Origin: BMS3ABIN03 sp964418885
GTDB lineage: Bacteria > Bacteroidota > Ignavibacteria > Ignavibacteriales > Ignavibacteriaceae
Assembly: GCA_964418885.1 (NCBI GenBank)
Contig: CAYQNW010000004.1
Coordinates: 20,036 to 84,035, forward strand
Direction: 5' to 3'
DNA length: 64,000 nucleotides
Positions 28,164 through 37,503 of the stretch are shown in pieces. Every line of letters begins with the position of its first letter. Position 1 is the stretch's first letter. Position numbers and translations under genes: made by a program. A model generated the notes under the pieces. The model worked only from the letters and a program-made list of their open reading frames with translations, had not been told where the DNA came from and made no database searches.

Positions 28164-28571
28164 ATGAAAAATGTATTACGAATCGCCGCTATATTATTGA
28201 TTCTTATGTCAATTTTGCCGGGATGTGCGTCTAATGTAAATAATAAAATTACATTTCAAAATAGTGCATCCAATAAGGTTTATATAAACTTCAGGGCTTC
28301 AGTAATAGAAGTTAACGCTGGTGCTACAACAGTCCTTACAGAACTACCTAAAGGAACTTATGCTTATGAAACCACTTATGAGTTACCTGCCGGAGCAACA
28401 AGTTATAAAACAGAAGGTGCTGTATCGGGTGAGTTTACATTAAAGGCAGGCACAAAAATTTTGGTTATTTATTCGAGTTCGTATTCTGACGGTGTATATA
28501 CTCTTGGGGCTACCGTGACAACATCTGATGATCTGTCAGATACAGGAGATTCAGACCCTCTGAATCCTTAA
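28164..28571 (+). CDS. Small lipoprotein of unknown function between dnaA and dnaN
   Basis: 135 aa. A type II signal peptide with lipobox ILPGC (C21 as the lipidated residue) shows export and lipid anchoring. The mature part is beta-rich, Thr- and Ser-rich (KVYINFRASVIEVNAGATTVLTELPKGTYAYETTYELPAG...) and ends in an acidic tail (SDTGDSDPLNP). It could be one small Ig-like or transthyretin-like domain; no family is recognised. Ribosome site GAGGA lies 8 bases ahead. It stands in the usually compact dnaA-dnaN interval, with its own promoter-like sequence and a 141-bp gap to dnaN, so it is probably a separately regulated insertion. Confidence 0.75.
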   Translation: MKNVLRIAAILLILMSILPGCASNVNNKITFQNSASNKVYINFRASVIEVNAGATTVLTELPKGTYAYETTYELPAGATSYKTEGAVSGEFTLKAGTKILVIYSSSYSDGVYTLGATVTTSDDLSDTGDSDPLNP

Positions 28572-28712
28572 AAACAACATATCATCCTAACACGTAAAAA
28601 GTTCGAAAATCTGGGGGATTTTCTTTCTTTTTCTATCCTTTCTTACTGATTAACTCATTGAGATTAGACGCTCATTTTTGTATTTTACTACGTTAAAATC
28701 GGAGAAGATTAA

Positions 28713-29822
28713 ATGGAATTTAAAGTTAATAGTAAAGTACTTGAAAAGCTTCTAAGCAAGATAATACCTGCGGTTCCAACCCGGACACCAATGCCTATTC
28801 TTGAGAACTTTCTTTTCGAAATCAAAAACGGCTCTATGACTGTAAGTGCAACAGATTTGGAAATTGCATTAAGTTCTTCAATTAATGTTGCATCCGATGA
28901 AAACCTGAAAATGGTTATACCGGCGCGGTTGCTTTTTGATATTATTCGGTCGCTTGAGGAAACACAGATTACTTTTACTACCGATGCCGGAGCCAAACTT
29001 AAACTATCTACTGAAAACGGAGTTTATAATATTGGCTATGCTTCACCGGAAGACTTTCCTGAAATTCCTTCAGTCTCCCAAGAAAAAGAAATAGTAATAA
29101 ACGGATTGGATTTAAAAAAAGCTATAGATCAAACATCATTTGCAATGAGCAAGGAAGATATGAGACCCGCTATGACAGGTACATTATTCGAATTTGCATC
29201 TGATGGGTTAAGGTTTGTTACAACAGATGGACACAGGCTTGTAAAATTTGTTAATAAAAATTTGAAATCAGAAAAGGAAATACAATACATAGTTCCGGAA
29301 AGAGCGATTTCTGTTCTTTCAAAATTATTAAACGATGCTGATGTAAAAATATATTTCAGCAAATCAAACGCATCATTTCATTTAGGTGATATAGAATTTG
29401 TAACGAGAATGATAGGTGAAAAATATCCTGCCTACAGCAGTGTTATCCCTCTTGAAAATGAGAACAAGCTTTATGTAAACAGGTCGGAACTTAATTCAAC
29501 TATTAAACGAATGATGTTATTCTCTTCATCAAGTTCCAAACAGGTTAAATTATCTATAAGCAATGATAATCTTGAGGTATCAGCAGAAGATATTGATCAT
29601 GGCTCAAATGCAGTTGAGAACATAAAATGCAAGTATGATGGTGAGCAAATGGATATTGGTTTTAATACAGCCTACGTTAACGATATTCTCAGCCACATTG
29701 ATGATGAAAGCGTTGTATTCAGACTGCACTCACCTACTAAGGCTTGTATTATAATACCGGAAAGCGAAAAAGAAGACGAAGACCTAATGTTGCTCTTAAT
29801 GCCTGTCCGTTTAAATAGCTGA
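28713..29822 (+). CDS. dnaN: DNA polymerase III sliding clamp (beta subunit)
   Basis: 369 aa, three repeated clamp domains, normal length. Landmarks: MEFKVNSKVLEKLLSKIIPAVPTRTPMPILENFLFE at the start, FVTTDGHRLVKF in domain 2 (the conserved TDGHRL), GEKYPAYSSVIP, and the C-terminal LLLLMPVRLN strand where clamp partners bind (MPxRL). Start ATG at 28713 is preceded by GGAGAAGA. The recF start follows within 2 bases of the stop, indicating tight coupling. Confidence 0.97.
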   Translation: MEFKVNSKVLEKLLSKIIPAVPTRTPMPILENFLFEIKNGSMTVSATDLEIALSSSINVASDENLKMVIPARLLFDIIRSLEETQITFTTDAGAKLKLSTENGVYNIGYASPEDFPEIPSVSQEKEIVINGLDLKKAIDQTSFAMSKEDMRPAMTGTLFEFASDGLRFVTTDGHRLVKFVNKNLKSEKEIQYIVPERAISVLSKLLNDADVKIYFSKSNASFHLGDIEFVTRMIGEKYPAYSSVIPLENENKLYVNRSELNSTIKRMMLFSSSSSKQVKLSISNDNLEVSAEDIDHGSNAVENIKCKYDGEQMDIGFNTAYVNDILSHIDDESVVFRLHSPTKACIIIPESEKEDEDLMLLLMPVRLNS

Positions 29823-29823
29823 G

Positions 29824-30936
29824 ATGGTCCTAACCTCGATAAAGTTAAAGAATTTTAGAATACATAGTGACATTGAACTTGAATTCTCCGGAAACTTGAA
29901 TTATATCGTTGGCAATAACGGCCAGGGAAAAACCTCAGTCCTCGAATCTATTTATTATTTGTGTACAACAAAAAGTTTTGGTGCTAAAAGCGATGGTGAA
30001 GTAGTGAAATTCGGAGATAACAATTTTGAAATAAATGGTTATTTTTCAGATTTAACCAGTGATAAAGTAAGAGTAACTTACGATATAAGTGAGTCAAGAA
30101 AGTACTATTATTTGAATGAAAAACAGGTTAACAAGTCATCAGAAATTGTTGGTAGATTTCCGGTAGTTTTACTTACGCCGGCTGATCATGCAATTACACA
30201 AGGAACACCGGGCGAAAGAAGAAAATTTGTTGATTCTGTAATTTCTCAGGGTAGTAGCACATATCTGAAAAATCTGCTTGATTATAACCGAACCTTGAAA
30301 CATCGTTCATCTTTGTTAAACAAGATGAAAGAAGGTAGAAACAGCAGCATGACAGATGAGCTTGATTCCTGGACAAACAGATTAGTAGAGTCAGGAACAG
30401 GTTTAATTGAACATCGTGTTTCATTTATAAAAAATTTTATTGGGTATATATCAGAGTCATATAAAAAAATAATGAGTGATGAAGAGAAACCTGGAATAGA
30501 ATACTTTTACTTGAATGGAGCCAAACAGGAAAATATAACAAAGCAGTTTACAGAAATACTGCGGGAAAAAAGAGAAGAAGAATTAAAAAGAGCTGCAAAT
30601 CTTGTTGGTCCACACAGAGATGATTTTATATTTTATATAAATGATAAAAACTTAAGGACGTTTGGCTCACAAGGACAGCATAAAACCTTTCAAACAGTTT
30701 TGAGGTTTGCAGAGTTTTTCTATCTGAAAGATATTACGGGGAAGACACCCATATTTCTCCTTGATGATGTTTTTGGAGAACTCGATGCATCACGCGCACA
30801 CAAAATCAGCGATTATTTAAAAGATGTAGGTCAAACATTTGTAACATTAACTGACTTTGGAAATTTCAAATTTCTGAAAAAAGATAACGATGACAGGCTT
30901 ATAAAACTTGGTAATGGTGTTTTATCTTATGCCTGA
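29824..30936 (+). CDS. recF: DNA replication/repair protein RecF
   Basis: SMC-like ATPase acting with RecO and RecR to load RecA on gapped DNA. 370 aa. Walker A GNNGQGKTS starts at residue 30; the ABC-type signature region FGSQGQHKTF and Walker B IFLLDDVFGELD are present, as is KLKNFRIH at the N-terminus. The 3' end overlaps the DUF721 gene by 8 bases, so dnaN, recF and the next gene are read as one transcript. Confidence 0.96.
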   Translation: MVLTSIKLKNFRIHSDIELEFSGNLNYIVGNNGQGKTSVLESIYYLCTTKSFGAKSDGEVVKFGDNNFEINGYFSDLTSDKVRVTYDISESRKYYYLNEKQVNKSSEIVGRFPVVLLTPADHAITQGTPGERRKFVDSVISQGSSTYLKNLLDYNRTLKHRSSLLNKMKEGRNSSMTDELDSWTNRLVESGTGLIEHRVSFIKNFIGYISESYKKIMSDEEKPGIEYFYLNGAKQENITKQFTEILREKREEELKRAANLVGPHRDDFIFYINDKNLRTFGSQGQHKTFQTVLRFAEFFYLKDITGKTPIFLLDDVFGELDASRAHKISDYLKDVGQTFVTLTDFGNFKFLKKDNDDRLIKLGNGVLSYA

Positions 30937-31216
30937 AGGATTTAAAAGCCTCAAAGAGGTTTTCAGCAAAGAGCCGGGGCTATATAAAGTACGAAACGTT
31001 GTTAAATCATCTGATGTGGTAATTGATTTCCATAAAATTTTCCCCGATCTGAAAAAGGTGGCTGTCCCCCATAAGGTAGATAAAATGTTTTTGAAGTTGA
31101 AGGTAGAAAATGCTGTTTGGCGAAGCGAATTAAAATTCAAAGAACGGGAAATAGTTGAAAAGATAAATAACTTCTATAACGAAGAAAGAATTAAAGGAAT
31201 AAAGTTTACTAACTGA
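30929..31216 (+). CDS. DUF721 protein, DciA-like helicase operator
   Basis: 95 aa from the ATG at 30929 (MPEGFKSLKEVFSKEPGLYK), inside the end of recF. The DUF721 landmarks are the middle beta/helix pattern with KLKVENAVWRSELKFKEREIVEKIN. The family includes DciA, the ancestral partner that loads the replicative helicase DnaB; position next to recF and gyrB fits a replication role. Two upstream in-frame ATGs at 30908 and 30914 would add 5-7 residues and are less likely. Confidence 0.8.
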   Translation: MPEGFKSLKEVFSKEPGLYKVRNVVKSSDVVIDFHKIFPDLKKVAVPHKVDKMFLKLKVENAVWRSELKFKEREIVEKINNFYNEERIKGIKFTN

Positions 31217-31245
31217 AATTGTAAGTTAAAGGTAGAGAAAAATAT

Positions 31246-33216
31246 ATGGCAAAAAAACAGTCTAAATCTGATTACAGCGCAAGAAATATAAATGTATTAA
31301 AAGGTCTCGAAGCTGTTCGCAAAAGACCTGCAATGTATATCGGAGATGTAAGTGATAGGGGTCTTCATCATCTAGTGAACGAGGTCGTCGATAATAGTAT
31401 CGACGAGGCAATGGTTGGATATTGCGATAAGATAGAAATTATTATAAACAAGGATGGATCAGTTACAGTATCTGATAACGGAAGAGGAATTCCGATTGAT
31501 ATCCACCCGGTTGAAAAGAAATCTGCCCTGGAAGTAGTAATGACAGTTTTGCATGCCGGCGGTAAGTTTGATAAATCCTCATACAAAGTTTCCGGCGGAT
31601 TGCATGGTGTTGGTGTTTCTGTTGTTAACGCATTATCAGAATGGTTAAAGGCAGAAGTTATGCGGGATGGAAAAGTTTATTTCCAGGAATATAAAAAAGG
31701 AATTCCTCTTAAACCGGTTAAAGAAACAAGAAAAGCAAAAAAAGGGGAAAGAGGAACAACCATTACCTTTATGCCGGATAGTACAATCTTCAAAACAACA
31801 GAATTCAAGTTCGATACGCTTGCTGAAAGAATGCGAGAACTTGCCTACCTAAACAAAACTATAACGATAAAAATTAAAGATTTAAGAAACGGCGGTGAGG
31901 AACAAACTTTTCATTTTAAAGGTGGATTAATAGAGTTCGTTAAATATCTCGATGCTTCGAGACAACAACTACACAAAACAATTTATATTGAGGGAGAAAA
32001 AGATAATACTCCTGTAGAGATTGCATTCCAGTATACGGATAACTATTCCGAAAATATTTTTTCTTATGTGAACAATATCAACACACATGAGGGCGGGACA
32101 CACTTAGTTGGTTTTAAAACCGCACTTACAAGAACGCTGAATAACTATGCGTATAAAAATAACCTTATTAAAGAAGGAAAAATTTCCCTTACTGGCGATG
32201 ATTTTCGTGAAGGTTTAACAGGTGTTATTTCCGTTAAAGTAGCTGAACCTCAGTTTGAGGGACAAACAAAAACGAAGCTTGGTAATAGCGAAACAAAATC
32301 TGCAGTAGAGACACTCGTTGGTGAAAAACTTGCGGAGTTTCTTGAGGAGAATCCACCTGTAGGAAGAAAAATCATAGAGAAGTGTTTAAGAGCAGCAGAA
32401 GCAAGAGAAGCTGCACGTAAGGCGAGAGATCTTGCCAGAAGAAAAAATGCTCTCGATAATATGAACCTTCCCGGCAAGCTTGCAGATTGTAGCATTACAG
32501 ACCCGGAACATTGCGAGATATACATTGTCGAGGGTGACTCTGCCGGGGGCTCTGCAAAACAGGGCAGAGATAGAAAATTCCAGGCAATACTTCCACTAAG
32601 GGGAAAGATACTTAATGTAGAAAAAGCCAAGCTTAATAAGATACTTGAGAACAACGAGATCAAAGCAATTATTTCTGCAATTGGTGCCGGCTTAGGAGCA
32701 GAATTTAACGAAGCTAAATCCAGATACGGTAAAATAATTCTGATGACTGATGCAGATGTAGATGGAAGCCATATAAGAACCTTACTTCTTACATTTATTT
32801 ATCGGCATATGAAGGAGTTAATAACCTCCGGTAAAGTTTATATTGCCCAACCGCCGCTTTATAAGATCAAAAAAGGTAAAGAAGAATTTTATGCATACGA
32901 TGATGCTGAAAGAGATAATATTCTTAAAAGATTTAAGTCGAATGGCAAAGGCGAAAAAGTAGATGTAGAAGAAGCCGTAGAAGAAGGAAAAGAAATTAAA
33001 GGAGTTCTTATTTCCCGCTATAAAGGATTGGGAGAGATGAATCCGTCACAGCTTTGGGATACAACTATGAATCCCGAGACGAGAACAATTCTGCAAGTTA
33101 CATTAGAAAGCGCAGCTGCTGCAGATAAAATTTTCGAAACCCTGATGGGTGATGATGTAGAGCCACGGAAGGCGTTTATAGAAAAACATGCTAAGTATGC
33201 TAATCTGGATATTTAA
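31246..33216 (+). CDS. gyrB: DNA gyrase subunit B
   Basis: ATPase subunit of gyrase, 656 aa. GHKL ATP site: NEVVDNSIDEAMVGYC and VSDNGRGIPIDIHP, then GVGVSVVNALSEWL. TOPRIM metal site: EIYIVEGDSAGGSAKQGRDR and MTDADVDGSHIRTLLLTF. The C-terminal RYKGLGEMNPSQLWDTTMNPETR is diagnostic of GyrB/ParE. The lack of the long E. coli insertion matches the short GyrB form. gyrA follows after 30 bp, and adjacency to gyrA and dnaN/recF favours gyrase over topoisomerase IV. Confidence 0.97.
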   Translation: MAKKQSKSDYSARNINVLKGLEAVRKRPAMYIGDVSDRGLHHLVNEVVDNSIDEAMVGYCDKIEIIINKDGSVTVSDNGRGIPIDIHPVEKKSALEVVMTVLHAGGKFDKSSYKVSGGLHGVGVSVVNALSEWLKAEVMRDGKVYFQEYKKGIPLKPVKETRKAKKGERGTTITFMPDSTIFKTTEFKFDTLAERMRELAYLNKTITIKIKDLRNGGEEQTFHFKGGLIEFVKYLDASRQQLHKTIYIEGEKDNTPVEIAFQYTDNYSENIFSYVNNINTHEGGTHLVGFKTALTRTLNNYAYKNNLIKEGKISLTGDDFREGLTGVISVKVAEPQFEGQTKTKLGNSETKSAVETLVGEKLAEFLEENPPVGRKIIEKCLRAAEAREAARKARDLARRKNALDNMNLPGKLADCSITDPEHCEIYIVEGDSAGGSAKQGRDRKFQAILPLRGKILNVEKAKLNKILENNEIKAIISAIGAGLGAEFNEAKSRYGKIILMTDADVDGSHIRTLLLTFIYRHMKELITSGKVYIAQPPLYKIKKGKEEFYAYDDAERDNILKRFKSNGKGEKVDVEEAVEEGKEIKGVLISRYKGLGEMNPSQLWDTTMNPETRTILQVTLESAAAADKIFETLMGDDVEPRKAFIEKHAKYANLDI

Positions 33217-33246
33217 TAATTTAGAACTTTAAAGTGATATTACAAT

Positions 33247-35712
33247 ATGGCAACAATTTTTGAAAAAATAGTTCCAAGAACATTAGAAGAGGAGATGAGA
33301 TCCTCTTACATTGATTACGCAATGTCTGTGATCGTTGCACGTGCATTACCCGATGTAAGAGACGGTTTGAAGCCAGTGCATCGCAGAGTGCTATTCGGTA
33401 TGCACGAACTGGGGATGAGTCATAGTAAACCTTATAAAAAGTCTGCAAGGATAGTTGGAGAAGTTCTCGGCAAGTATCATCCGCATGGCGATACCGCCGT
33501 TTACGATTCTATGGTAAGAATGGTCCAGGATTTTTCATTGCGTTATCCGCTTGTTGATGGGCAGGGCAACTTCGGTTCGGTAGATGGCGATTCGCCCGCA
33601 GCAATGAGATACACCGAGGCAAGACTTGCCCGGATTGCAGACGAAATGCTTCGCGATCTCGATAAGAACACGGTAGATTTCATTCCAAACTTTGATGATT
33701 CGCTCCAGGAGCCGACAGTACTTCCGGCTTACCTTCCGAATTTATTAATTAATGGTGCAAGCGGTATTGCTGTGGGTATGGCAACAAACATTCCACCGCA
33801 TAATCTTGGTGAAGTGATCGATGGTTTGATTGCGCTTATTAAAGACCCAAAGATTACCATAGAAAAACTGATGAAAAAGATTATAGCACCTGACTTCCCC
33901 ACAGCAGGGATAATCTATGGTTATTCGGGTGTGAAGGATGCTTACCTAAGGGGTAGAGGCAGATTAGTCCTTCGCGCAAAAGCAAATATAGAAACACTAA
34001 AAAATAATCGTGAAAACATAATTATAACCGAGCTTCCTTACCAGGTAAACAAAGCCAATCTTATTGAGAAGATAGCCGACCTTGTTCGTGCAGGAAAAAT
34101 TAATGATATAAGCAATATACGTGATGAATCAGATCGTGATGGAATGCGAGTTGTGATCGAACTCAAAAAGGATGCTCAACCCGCAGTTGTGCTCAACCAG
34201 CTTTTTGTTCACACACAAATGCAAACCACGTTTGGTGTTATTATGCTTGCGCTGGTAAATGGTGTTCCAAAAGTTCTTAATCTTAAGGAAATGCTTCAGC
34301 ACTTCCTCGATCACCGAATGGATGTGCTTGTAAGAAGAACAAAATTTGAACTGGATGCTGCAGAAAAACGTGCACACATACTGGAAGGATATATAATTGC
34401 TCTCGATAACATCGATGCGGTTATTCAAACAATTAAGAAATCCAAAGATGTAGAGACTGCAAAAAACAACTTGATGAAAAAATTCAAGTTGAGCGAGATT
34501 CAGGCTAAAGCTATTCTCGATATGCGCTTGCAGCGTCTGACAGGATTGGAAAGACAAAAAATAGAAGATGAATATAAGGAAACGATTAAGCTTATTGAAA
34601 AGTTGAAAAGCTTGCTTAAGAGCGAAGCACAAAGAAAAGATGTTATCACAGGCGAGCTACAGGGAATAAGGAAAAGATACGCGGACGAAAGACGAACAGA
34701 AATCGTTTATGATTACGAGGATTTCTCTCTTGAAGACATAATTGCGGAAGAAGATGTTGTTGTAACGATTTCCCACAACGGGTTCATAAAAAGATTTCCG
34801 GTAAGTGGTTACAGAAGACAGGGAAGAGGCGGAAGAGGTGTAACCGGTGCCGGGACAAAAGACGATGATTTCATTGAGCATATGTTTATCGCGTCAACCC
34901 ATCAATACATTCTTTTCTTTACTGATAAAGGAAAAGTTTATTGGTTGAAGGTACATGAAATTCCGGAAGGCGGAAGAGCTGCAAGAGGAAGATCGATTCT
35001 TAATCTTCTGCAGAAAGACAAGGAAGAATCCATAACGGCTTTTGTTGCGGTCAAGGAATTTTCCGAAGACAAATATCTTATTATGGCAACAGAGCATGGC
35101 ACAGTAAAGAAAACAGTTCTCTCTGCTTACGGTAATGTTAGGAAGGGTGGAATATATGCTATTAATCTGGTAAAAGGAGATCGTCTGATAGAAGTAAAGA
35201 TGACAGAAGGTAATAACGATATTGTTATCGGAACACGTAACGGTTTTGCAATTCGTTTTAATGAAAAAGATGTGCGGAATATGGGAAGAACAGCAACCGG
35301 CGTGAGAGGAGTAAGAATTGGTAAGGGGGATAAAGTTGTAAGCCTTCTTGTAATTAAACGTCAGTGCACATTGCTTGTGGTTACGAACAAGGGTTACGGT
35401 AAACGCTCGGATATCCAGGATTACAGGACAGCTCATCGTGGCGGTAAGGGTGTTATAACAGTAAAGACAAGTGATAAAAACGGGAAGATGATCGCGATGA
35501 TGGAAGTAGTTGACACGGATGAGCTTGTTATTATTACGACAAAAGGAATGGTTATAAGACAGGCAGTTAAGAATCTACGTGTCATGGGAAGAAACACACA
35601 GGGCGTCAGAGTTATAAAATTGAAGGTTAGTGATACGATTGCAGATATCGCAAAAGTTATCTCCGAAGATGAAGAGGTCGGAAGTAAAGACGATAAATTA
35701 ATAAAAGATTAA
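33247..35712 (+). CDS. gyrA: DNA gyrase subunit A
   Basis: DNA-breaking subunit of gyrase, 821 aa. Catalytic Y122 lies in AAMRYTEARL. The quinolone-determining region is HGDTAVYDSMVRM with T83 and D87 (E. coli numbering coincides; E. coli has S83). The C-terminal beta-pinwheel carries the GyrA-box-like QGRGGRGVTG, which marks gyrase rather than topoisomerase IV, followed by repeats such as GYGKRSDIQDYRTAHRGGKGV. It is the last gene of the dnaN-to-gyrA run and is followed by a strong terminator. Confidence 0.97.
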   Translation: MATIFEKIVPRTLEEEMRSSYIDYAMSVIVARALPDVRDGLKPVHRRVLFGMHELGMSHSKPYKKSARIVGEVLGKYHPHGDTAVYDSMVRMVQDFSLRYPLVDGQGNFGSVDGDSPAAMRYTEARLARIADEMLRDLDKNTVDFIPNFDDSLQEPTVLPAYLPNLLINGASGIAVGMATNIPPHNLGEVIDGLIALIKDPKITIEKLMKKIIAPDFPTAGIIYGYSGVKDAYLRGRGRLVLRAKANIETLKNNRENIIITELPYQVNKANLIEKIADLVRAGKINDISNIRDESDRDGMRVVIELKKDAQPAVVLNQLFVHTQMQTTFGVIMLALVNGVPKVLNLKEMLQHFLDHRMDVLVRRTKFELDAAEKRAHILEGYIIALDNIDAVIQTIKKSKDVETAKNNLMKKFKLSEIQAKAILDMRLQRLTGLERQKIEDEYKETIKLIEKLKSLLKSEAQRKDVITGELQGIRKRYADERRTEIVYDYEDFSLEDIIAEEDVVVTISHNGFIKRFPVSGYRRQGRGGRGVTGAGTKDDDFIEHMFIASTHQYILFFTDKGKVYWLKVHEIPEGGRAARGRSILNLLQKDKEESITAFVAVKEFSEDKYLIMATEHGTVKKTVLSAYGNVRKGGIYAINLVKGDRLIEVKMTEGNNDIVIGTRNGFAIRFNEKDVRNMGRTATGVRGVRIGKGDKVVSLLVIKRQCTLLVVTNKGYGKRSDIQDYRTAHRGGKGVITVKTSDKNGKMIAMMEVVDTDELVIITTKGMVIRQAVKNLRVMGRNTQGVRVIKLKVSDTIADIAKVISEDEEVGSKDDKLIKD

Positions 35713-35751
35713 AATCCGGCATTTAAGCAGGCAGTTCCATTTAAAACAAGA

Positions 35752-35776
35752 GGCGATCAGAAACGGTCGCCTTTTT
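35752..35776 (+). terminator. Intrinsic terminator of gyrA
   Basis: GGCGATC (35752-35758), loop AGAAAC, GGTCGCC (35765-35771; one G-T pair), then TTTTT. Placed 40 bp after the gyrA stop. Confidence 0.88.
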
Positions 35777-35811
35777 GTTTAGTAGTATATATCCTGATGT
35801 TTGCTGCACAA

Positions 35812-35839
35812 CTTTAATTATAATTTGCTATAATTAAAG
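35812..35839. repeat. Perfect 11-bp inverted repeat upstream of PAP2 gene
   Basis: CTTTAATTATA (35812-35822), spacer ATTTGC, TATAATTAAAG (35829-35839). It is operator-like and lies 110 bp before the phosphatase start. No T-run follows, so it is not a terminator. Confidence 0.4.
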
Positions 35840-35948
35840 GAAACCTTATGCGAGCCAATAGGATCAACCGGATATAATGGTCATTCATCTTGTAATTGTT
35901 CATTAAGAAATTATTACATAGCTTCAACACTCAATTTTCAGGAAACCA

Positions 35949-36794
35949 ATGAAACAAACAGTTCTTATTCTAACTTTTCTTATCTCAATTACTGCTTTGC
36001 AAGCACAGGTCAATTTTGATATCGATCAGAACAAAACCAATTCCGGGATAATCAACAACATCGGCAGTGATGCAACTTCATTCTATAAAACATCGCTCGA
36101 TTTTGTGCAAAGTCCTTTTCATTTCGGCAGTAAAGAATTTATGATGACGGGGATTATGACGGGAGTAACAGCATTGGCTTTCACTCTTGATAACCCTATC
36201 CGTGACGCTATGAAAAGAAATCATAGTTCATCTATGAATAATATAACCAGCGTCGGTGAAAAATTAGGAGCTGCACAATACGGTATTGCTTTAAGCGGGG
36301 CATTATATCTCGGCGGGCAGCTGGTTCAGGAACCTGGATTAAGAAAAACAGGACTGATGCTTGCAGAGGCTCTCTTTCTAAACGGACTAACGACCGGGAT
36401 TTTAAAAGTTACTATCGGCAGAAGCCGTCCTTACGGCAACGATGGAAATACCGATCTTGATTTCTTCAGGCTTGATGACGAGGACAATTCCCTTCCTTCC
36501 GGTCATACATCAACTGCCTTTACAATTGCTACTGTTTTATCTCAAAGAATTAATAACACGTATGCAACTATTGCACTTTACTCGTTTGCGGGATTAACAG
36601 CAGTTCAGAGAATTTATGCTGACAGGCACTGGTTCTCTGATGTAGTATTAGGAGCGGCATTGGGGACAGTTGTGGGACTTAAAGTTGTGAAACTCAATTC
36701 AGAATATGATGACCAGGAATCCCCAGTTAAAATGAATATATACCCGGTATTGGGGAACAAAGGCTATGGTGCCGGCTTAATGTTAAGTTTTTAG
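35949..36794 (+). CDS. PAP2-family phosphatase, exported
   Basis: 281 aa with signal peptide (residues 1-20, ending ALQAQ). The type 2 phosphatidic acid phosphatase motifs are complete: K-x6-RP as KVTIGRSRP, PSGH as SLPSGHTSTAF, and R-x5-H as RIYADRHWFSD. Several hydrophobic segments suggest a membrane-associated enzyme facing the periplasm, acting on lipid phosphates or undecaprenyl pyrophosphate. A short C-terminal extension (NSEYDDQESPVKMNIYPVLGNKGYGAG) looks like an outer-membrane strand. Single gene, convergent with the racemase. Confidence 0.88.
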   Translation: MKQTVLILTFLISITALQAQVNFDIDQNKTNSGIINNIGSDATSFYKTSLDFVQSPFHFGSKEFMMTGIMTGVTALAFTLDNPIRDAMKRNHSSSMNNITSVGEKLGAAQYGIALSGALYLGGQLVQEPGLRKTGLMLAEALFLNGLTTGILKVTIGRSRPYGNDGNTDLDFFRLDDEDNSLPSGHTSTAFTIATVLSQRINNTYATIALYSFAGLTAVQRIYADRHWFSDVVLGAALGTVVGLKVVKLNSEYDDQESPVKMNIYPVLGNKGYGAGLMLSF

Positions 36795-36812
36795 AATAGC
36801 ATTTTTAATGTG

Positions 36813-37502
36813 TCAACTTAAAGCAAACGCAATTGCAGCTTTTGCATGAAGTTCAAGTGTGTTAAAGATAGGTAAATGCGTATCAGCTTGTTTTATTAAA
36901 AGGGGAATTTCTGTGCAGCCCAGGACAATTCCATGTGCGCCTTTTTGTTCGAGATCATTAATCATTTTTAGAAATTTATCCTTCGTTTCTTCCAGGAAAA
37001 TTTCTTTTGCAAATTCTTCCATAATAGATTTATGAATAAACTCACGCTCAGGTTTTTCTGGAACTATTGTTTTTATTCCTGCATCGGCAAGTTTTTTTGT
37101 GAAAAAATCCTTTTCCATTGTCCACCGCGTGCCGAGTAAACCGACTTGTGTAAGACCTTGTTTTTTAATTTCTGCCGCCGCTGCATCTGCAATATGAATG
37201 AGAGGAAGAGAGGTATGTTTTAACAGTTCATCAACATACATATGCATTGTATTTGCACAAAGTAATAAACAATCTGCAGAAGCTTTCTCAAGTTTTTGGG
37301 CGGCATTTATCACCAGCCTTGTAATTTCTTTATGTTCTTCGGCTTTGTTGAGTTCAATTATTTCGGCATAATTGAAAGAGTGCAAAATACATTTTGCAGA
37401 ACTGAGTCCGCCAAGCCGTTTATTTGTATCCACATTTAACAAACGGTAATACTCAAGCGTGGATACCCACGTTGTTCCACCTATTAACCCTATTGTTTTC
37501 AA
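36813..37502 (-). CDS. Aspartate/glutamate racemase family protein
   Basis: 229 aa, cofactor-independent two-cysteine racemase. C82 in LLCANTMHMYVDEL and C196 in LGCTEIPLLI are the two catalytic acid/bases; the N-terminus MKTIGLIGGTTWVSTLEYYR is typical of the YgeA/aspartate racemase branch. Substrate (Asp, Glu or another amino acid) is not fixed by sequence. It starts 1 bp after the stop of the TPR-like gene, so the two are cotranscribed with the TonB receptor upstream. Confidence 0.88.
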   Translation of the reverse strand: MKTIGLIGGTTWVSTLEYYRLLNVDTNKRLGGLSSAKCILHSFNYAEIIELNKAEEHKEITRLVINAAQKLEKASADCLLLCANTMHMYVDELLKHTSLPLIHIADAAAAEIKKQGLTQVGLLGTRWTMEKDFFTKKLADAGIKTIVPEKPEREFIHKSIMEEFAKEIFLEETKDKFLKMINDLEQKGAHGIVLGCTEIPLLIKQADTHLPIFNTLELHAKAAIAFALS

Positions 37503-37503
37503 A

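Noticed and set aside
34129..34632. 167-codon frame antisense to gyrA, and a 180-codon one at 34894-35436
   Set aside because: Both mirror gyrA codons and have implausible Cys/Phe/His-rich products; no family resemblance.
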